DNA of 8,897 nucleotides, from contig JAEWGQ010000140.1 of assembly GCA_023388235.1 (NCBI GenBank), positions 1-8,897 on the forward strand, in the 5' to 3' direction. The notes under the pieces are model-generated. The model saw only the letters and a list, made by a program, of their open reading frames with translations, did not search any database and was not told where the DNA came from. The position numbers and the translations under genes are program-made. This DNA comes from Actinomycetes bacterium. GTDB lineage: Bacteria > Actinomycetota > Actinomycetes > Actinomycetales > Cellulomonadaceae. Below are positions 5,790 through 8,897 of the stretch, in pieces. How positions within the stretch are numbered: position 1 is the stretch's first letter; each line of letters opens with the position of its first letter.

Positions 5790-7700
5790 ATGACGGACCC
5801 CGCCGGCCGGGCGTTCCAGGTCGACCTGCACGGCGTGGTCGACCTGCTCGCCCGGCACCTGTACTCCGGTCCGCGGGTCTACGTGCGCGAGCTGCTGCAG
5901 AACGGCGTGGACGCGATCACCGCGCGCCGGGCGGCCGATCCCGGCTGCCCGGCGACGGTGCGCCTGCGCCCGCTCGCGGACGGCTCGCTCACGGTCGAGG
6001 ACTCCGGCATCGGCCTGACCCGCGCCGAGGCGGAGGAGCTGCTCGCCACCGTCGGGCGCTCCTCCAAGCGCGACCTCGACCTCGGCCTGGGACGCGAGGA
6101 GTTCCTCGGGCAGTTCGGCATCGGCCTGCTGTCCGCGTTCATGGTCGCGGACGAGATCGAGCTGGTGTCCCGGTCCGCCCGCGACGCCGGCGCTCCCGCC
6201 GTGCGGTGGACCGGCCGCGCCGACGGGTCGTACGACCTGGTCGAGCTGCCCGGCGCCGACCTGCCGGCCGGCAGCACCGTGCGGCTGCGCCCGCGGCGCG
6301 ACCTGGAGCATTGGCTCGCGGGCGAGACGGTCGCGGCGCTGGCGGCGGAGTTCGGGTCGCTGCTGCCCGTCGACGTCGCGGTGGAGGTGCCGCTCGGCAC
6401 CGTCCCCGCCGCCGACGGGCCGCTACCGGTCGACGGGTCGCCCCGGCCCGGGCACGTCTGGCGGCGCGTCACGGCGCCGCACCTGCCCTGGGCGCGGACG
6501 GGCGCGGACGAGGCCGAGCGCACCCGCGTGCTGACGCGCTACTGCGAGGAGACCTTCGGGTTCACCCCGCTGGCGCACCTCGACCTGGAGGTGCCGCTCG
6601 CCGGCATCAGCGGCGTCGCGTTCGTGCTGCCCGCCGCGGTGCCCCCGGGCGGCGGCGGGACGCACCGCGTCTACGTCAAGCGGATGCTGCTCGGCGCCCG
6701 GGTCGAGGGGCTGCTGCCGGACTGGGCGTTCTTCGTCCGGTGCGCGATCGACGCCTCCGGCCTGCGCCCGACCGCCTCCCGCGAGCAGCTGTACACCGAC
6801 GAGGTGCTGCTCGCGGCGCAGGAGGCGCTCGCCGCGCAGGTGCGGGACTGGACGCTGCGCACGCTGGAGTCCGGCACGGCGCTCGCCCGGCAGTTCGTCA
6901 CGACCCACCACCTCGCGGTGCGGTCGCTCGCGCTGACCGACGACACGATGCTCGACCTGGCCGCGCGGATCCTGCCGTACGAGACGACCGACGGGACGCT
7001 GACCCTCGCCGAGGTCGCCGAGGAGCACGGGCGGGTCGTGTACGCGCCCACGCTGGAGGACTACAAGCGGATCGCGCCCGTCGCCCGGGCGCAGGGCGTG
7101 GCCGTGGTGAACGCCGGGTACGTCTACGACGCGGACCTGCTGACCCGGCTCGGTGCCCGGAACCAGCTGGGCGTCGAGGTGCGCCCCCTCGGCGCCGGGG
7201 ACATCGCCCAGGTGCTGGCGCCGGTGCCGCCGGAGCGGGAGCTCGCCACCCTCGACGCAGTGCGCGCCGCCGGCGAGGTGCTGCGCCCGCTCGACTGCGA
7301 GCCGCTGCTGCGCACGTTCGAGCCGGCCGACCTGCCCGCCCTCCTGCTGCACGACCGCGACGGCGAGCACCAGCGCGACCTGCGCGCGGCGATGGCCGCC
7401 GCGGACGACGTGTGGAGCGACGTGCTGTCCGGGTTCGCCGCCCCCGCCGCCGCCCGCCAGCTCGTGCTCAACGACGCGAGCCCGCTGGTGCGCGACCTGC
7501 TGGCCGCGCCGCCGGGCGACGTCACCGCGGCCGGGCTGCGGTCGCTGTACGTCTCGGCGCTGCTGCTGGCGGGCGAGCCGCTGCGCTCCCGGGACTCCGA
7601 GCTGATGTCCGGCTCCCTGGCGGTCCTGCTGCGCGCGGGGCTCGCGGGGGGCACCGACCACGACGGGGCCGGGGGACCGGCCGGGCAGGAGCAGGCGTGA
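5790..7700 (+). CDS. Divergent Hsp90 (HtpG-type) chaperone ATPase
   Basis: A 636-residue Hsp90-family protein, an ATP-driven cytoplasmic chaperone. The N-terminal GHKL ATPase domain has Glu34, Asn38 and Asp41 in RELLQNGVDAI, matching catalytic and Mg-binding Glu34/Asn38 of E. coli HtpG at the same numbers. DSGIGLT (71-77) holds the adenine-contacting Asp71, a lid with GRSSKR follows, then GQFGIGLLSAFMVAD (107-121). The middle domain has HRVYVKRMLL, LLPDWAFFVRCAIDASGL and TASREQL, with Arg331 matching the catalytic middle-domain arginine of HtpG. From about residue 380 the sequence diverges strongly. The final 100 residues (LVLNDASPLVRDLLAA, LRSLYVSALLLAGE) still resemble the dimerisation domain. 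The C-terminus is Gly-rich and has no MEEVD. Length is close to E. coli HtpG (624). The start lacks a good ribosome site but lies 10 bp after YbjN C, suggesting coupled translation. It may be a specialised paralog rather than the housekeeping HtpG. Confidence 0.9.
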   Translation: MTDPAGRAFQVDLHGVVDLLARHLYSGPRVYVRELLQNGVDAITARRAADPGCPATVRLRPLADGSLTVEDSGIGLTRAEAEELLATVGRSSKRDLDLGLGREEFLGQFGIGLLSAFMVADEIELVSRSARDAGAPAVRWTGRADGSYDLVELPGADLPAGSTVRLRPRRDLEHWLAGETVAALAAEFGSLLPVDVAVEVPLGTVPAADGPLPVDGSPRPGHVWRRVTAPHLPWARTGADEAERTRVLTRYCEETFGFTPLAHLDLEVPLAGISGVAFVLPAAVPPGGGGTHRVYVKRMLLGARVEGLLPDWAFFVRCAIDASGLRPTASREQLYTDEVLLAAQEALAAQVRDWTLRTLESGTALARQFVTTHHLAVRSLALTDDTMLDLAARILPYETTDGTLTLAEVAEEHGRVVYAPTLEDYKRIAPVARAQGVAVVNAGYVYDADLLTRLGARNQLGVEVRPLGAGDIAQVLAPVPPERELATLDAVRAAGEVLRPLDCEPLLRTFEPADLPALLLHDRDGEHQRDLRAAMAAADDVWSDVLSGFAAPAAARQLVLNDASPLVRDLLAAPPGDVTAAGLRSLYVSALLLAGEPLRSRDSELMSGSLAVLLRAGLAGGTDHDGAGGPAGQEQA

Positions 7701-7735
7701 GCACGGCCCGCGCCACCACCTGCGCACGCGACGAC

Positions 7736-7742
7736 GAGGGGA
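7736..7742 (+). promoter_or_regulatory. Ribosome binding site of the TPR-like gene
   Basis: GAGGGGA ends 7 nt before the ATG at 7750, the best Shine-Dalgarno in this operon. It fixes the start of the downstream gene, which lies 49 bp beyond the Hsp90 stop. Confidence 0.6.
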
Positions 7743-7749
7743 CCGCACG

Positions 7750-8897
7750 ATGACCCGCACGCTGGACGAGGCGAACCACGAGATCACCCGGGTGCGGCAG
7801 ATGCCGTACGGGCTCGCCCGGACCCAGGCCGCCGAGCGCCAGGTGCGGCTCGTGGACGCCGAGGGCCCGGACGCCGCCCGCGCCTACGCGCTCGGGACGC
7901 TCGTCGAGGCCTACCAGTGGGGCGGCGAGGTCGACCGCTCGTTCGTCGCGTTCGCGCGCCTGCTGCGCTGGTGGGACGAGCACCCGGAGCAGTTCGACGA
8001 CGCGGACCGGCACGGCCTGTTCTGGTCGTTCAAGTGGATGGTCAGCGGCCTCGCGGACTTCCCGACCGTCCCGGCGGAGCAGATCGACCGCACGCTCGCC
8101 GACATGGAGCGCCGGTACGCCCTCGCCGGCAACGGGATGGACGCCGTCGCGTACGAGCGGTTCGCCTGGGCGCGCCAGCGGGGCGCCGCGGACGTCGAGT
8201 CCGCCTACCAGGCCTGGGTCGCCACCCCTCGTGACGACTACTCCCAGTGCGAGGCGTGCGACCCCGGCGACCGCGCCGCCTGGCTGCTGGCCACCGACCG
8301 CGTGCCGGAGGGGATCCGGCTGATCGAGCAGACGCTCGCCGAGAACCCGTCCTGCGCGTCCGAGCCGGCCGACATGCTGTCGTACCTCGCCGAGGCGTAC
8401 CTCGACACCGGCCGCCCGCGGGACGCCGCCCGCACCCACCGCCGCGCCGTCGCGGCGCTCGCGGAGGCCGAGTCCGACATGGTCGGGGCCCGGGGCCGGC
8501 GCATCCGGCTGCTGGCCCGCGGCGGCCAGGTCGACCGCGCCCTGCGCGCGCTCGAGGCGGACCAGCAGTACCTCACCGGCGGCGACACGCCGTACTCCCG
8601 GCTCGCGTTCGCGCGCCTGGTCGGCGCCGCCACGCACGTGCTCCGCCCCGGGCACGGGGACCGCGCGCTCCGCCTGACGACCGTCCCGGCGCGCACCGTC
8701 GCGGAGCTGGACGACTGGCTCCGCGCGCAGGCCGACGCGCTCGCGGCGCAGTTCGACGCACGGAACGGGACGACCGCGGAGAGCGAGTCCGTGGCCCGCG
8801 CCTGGCGCACCGAGCCGGCCGCGCACGCGCTCGACCTCGACGTGCTGCCCCGCGGGCTCGACCGCGCGACGGCCACGACCGCCCCTCGGCCCGCAGC
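7750..8897 (+). CDS. TPR-like repeat protein, 3' end beyond the window
   Basis: An open frame of 382 codons from the ATG at 7750 (strong GAGGGGA site upstream) to the right edge without a stop. I do not recognise a named family. No signal peptide or membrane segment is seen. Paired helices of tetratricopeptide type are visible: ALGTLVEAYQWGGEVDRSF (47-65) with its continuation, the clearest unit LSYLAEAYLDTGRPRDAAR (210-228) with RRAVAAL, and RIRLLARGGQVDRALRAL (251-268). The small and large residues fall at TPR positions (Leu, Ala, Tyr, Gly, Ala). Between them is a C167-xx-C170 pair in SQCEACDPGD, possibly metal-binding or redox-active. Residues 365-382 look Ala/Arg/Thr-rich, so the end may be near. 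It follows the Hsp90-like gene by 49 bp in the same direction and is probably co-transcribed. TPR proteins are standard Hsp90 co-chaperones in eukaryotes, so a partner role is attractive but unproven. Confidence 0.82.
   Translation, partial: MTRTLDEANHEITRVRQMPYGLARTQAAERQVRLVDAEGPDAARAYALGTLVEAYQWGGEVDRSFVAFARLLRWWDEHPEQFDDADRHGLFWSFKWMVSGLADFPTVPAEQIDRTLADMERRYALAGNGMDAVAYERFAWARQRGAADVESAYQAWVATPRDDYSQCEACDPGDRAAWLLATDRVPEGIRLIEQTLAENPSCASEPADMLSYLAEAYLDTGRPRDAARTHRRAVAALAEAESDMVGARGRRIRLLARGGQVDRALRALEADQQYLTGGDTPYSRLAFARLVGAATHVLRPGHGDRALRLTTVPARTVAELDDWLRAQADALAAQFDARNGTTAESESVARAWRTEPAAHALDLDVLPRGLDRATATTAPRPA

Noticed and set aside
7640..7700. MEEVD-like TPR-docking tail on the Hsp90 protein
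   Set aside because: The C-terminus reads GGPAGQEQA, so the eukaryotic docking motif is absent.
6206..7787. Large open frames on both strands overlapping the Hsp90-like gene
   Set aside because: They are Arg/Ala/Gly-rich or Val/Gln/His-rich shadows without motifs, whereas the frame from 5790 has the full set of Hsp90 motifs.
7522..8876. Minus-strand open frames opposite the TPR-like gene
   Set aside because: Composition is typical of an antisense shadow. The plus frame has a strong ribosome site, G/C third positions and TPR-like repeats.

Overview
The window is very GC-rich. Codons strongly favour G/C in the third position, promoters are TAnnnT-type with apparent leaderless starts, and the gene families are actinobacterial. 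A member of the Cellulomonas/Micrococcales group is the best guess from composition and protein style, but this is inference. No rRNA, tRNA, CRISPR array, insertion sequence or phage gene was seen.

Left part (1-2216, minus strand): the first three genes of a glutamate-type amino-acid ABC importer. In transcription order these are gluA (ATPase, 2216-1398), gluB (lipoprotein binding protein, 1202-339) and gluC (permease, 238 to beyond the left edge). The gluA-gluB and gluB-gluC gaps hold palindromes and hairpins. The strong hairpin after gluB suggests that expression is tuned within the operon.

Middle (2217-4020): a 102-bp divergent promoter region separates gluA from miaB, which encodes the tRNA methylthiotransferase and reads rightward. 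A glu operon divergent from miaB is an arrangement I recall from corynebacteria, so this part is probably a core-genome backbone. The miaB stop codon lies inside a tandem array of six 17-bp GC-rich repeats that fills the convergent gap to the next gene.

Right part (4021-8897): a compact group of five genes. Two YbjN-domain genes overlap by 4 bp on the minus strand. They diverge from a third YbjN-domain gene on the plus strand, which is followed after 10 bp by a divergent Hsp90/HtpG-type ATPase. About 50 bp further on is a TPR-like protein that runs off the right edge. YbjN proteins share a fold with type III secretion chaperones, Hsp90 is an ATP-driven chaperone, and TPR proteins are the classic Hsp90 partners in eukaryotes. 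The unit YbjN-Hsp90-TPR therefore looks like a candidate bacterial chaperone/co-chaperone module, and it is the most interesting thing here. That functional link is inferred from gene order and protein families, not shown by the sequence.
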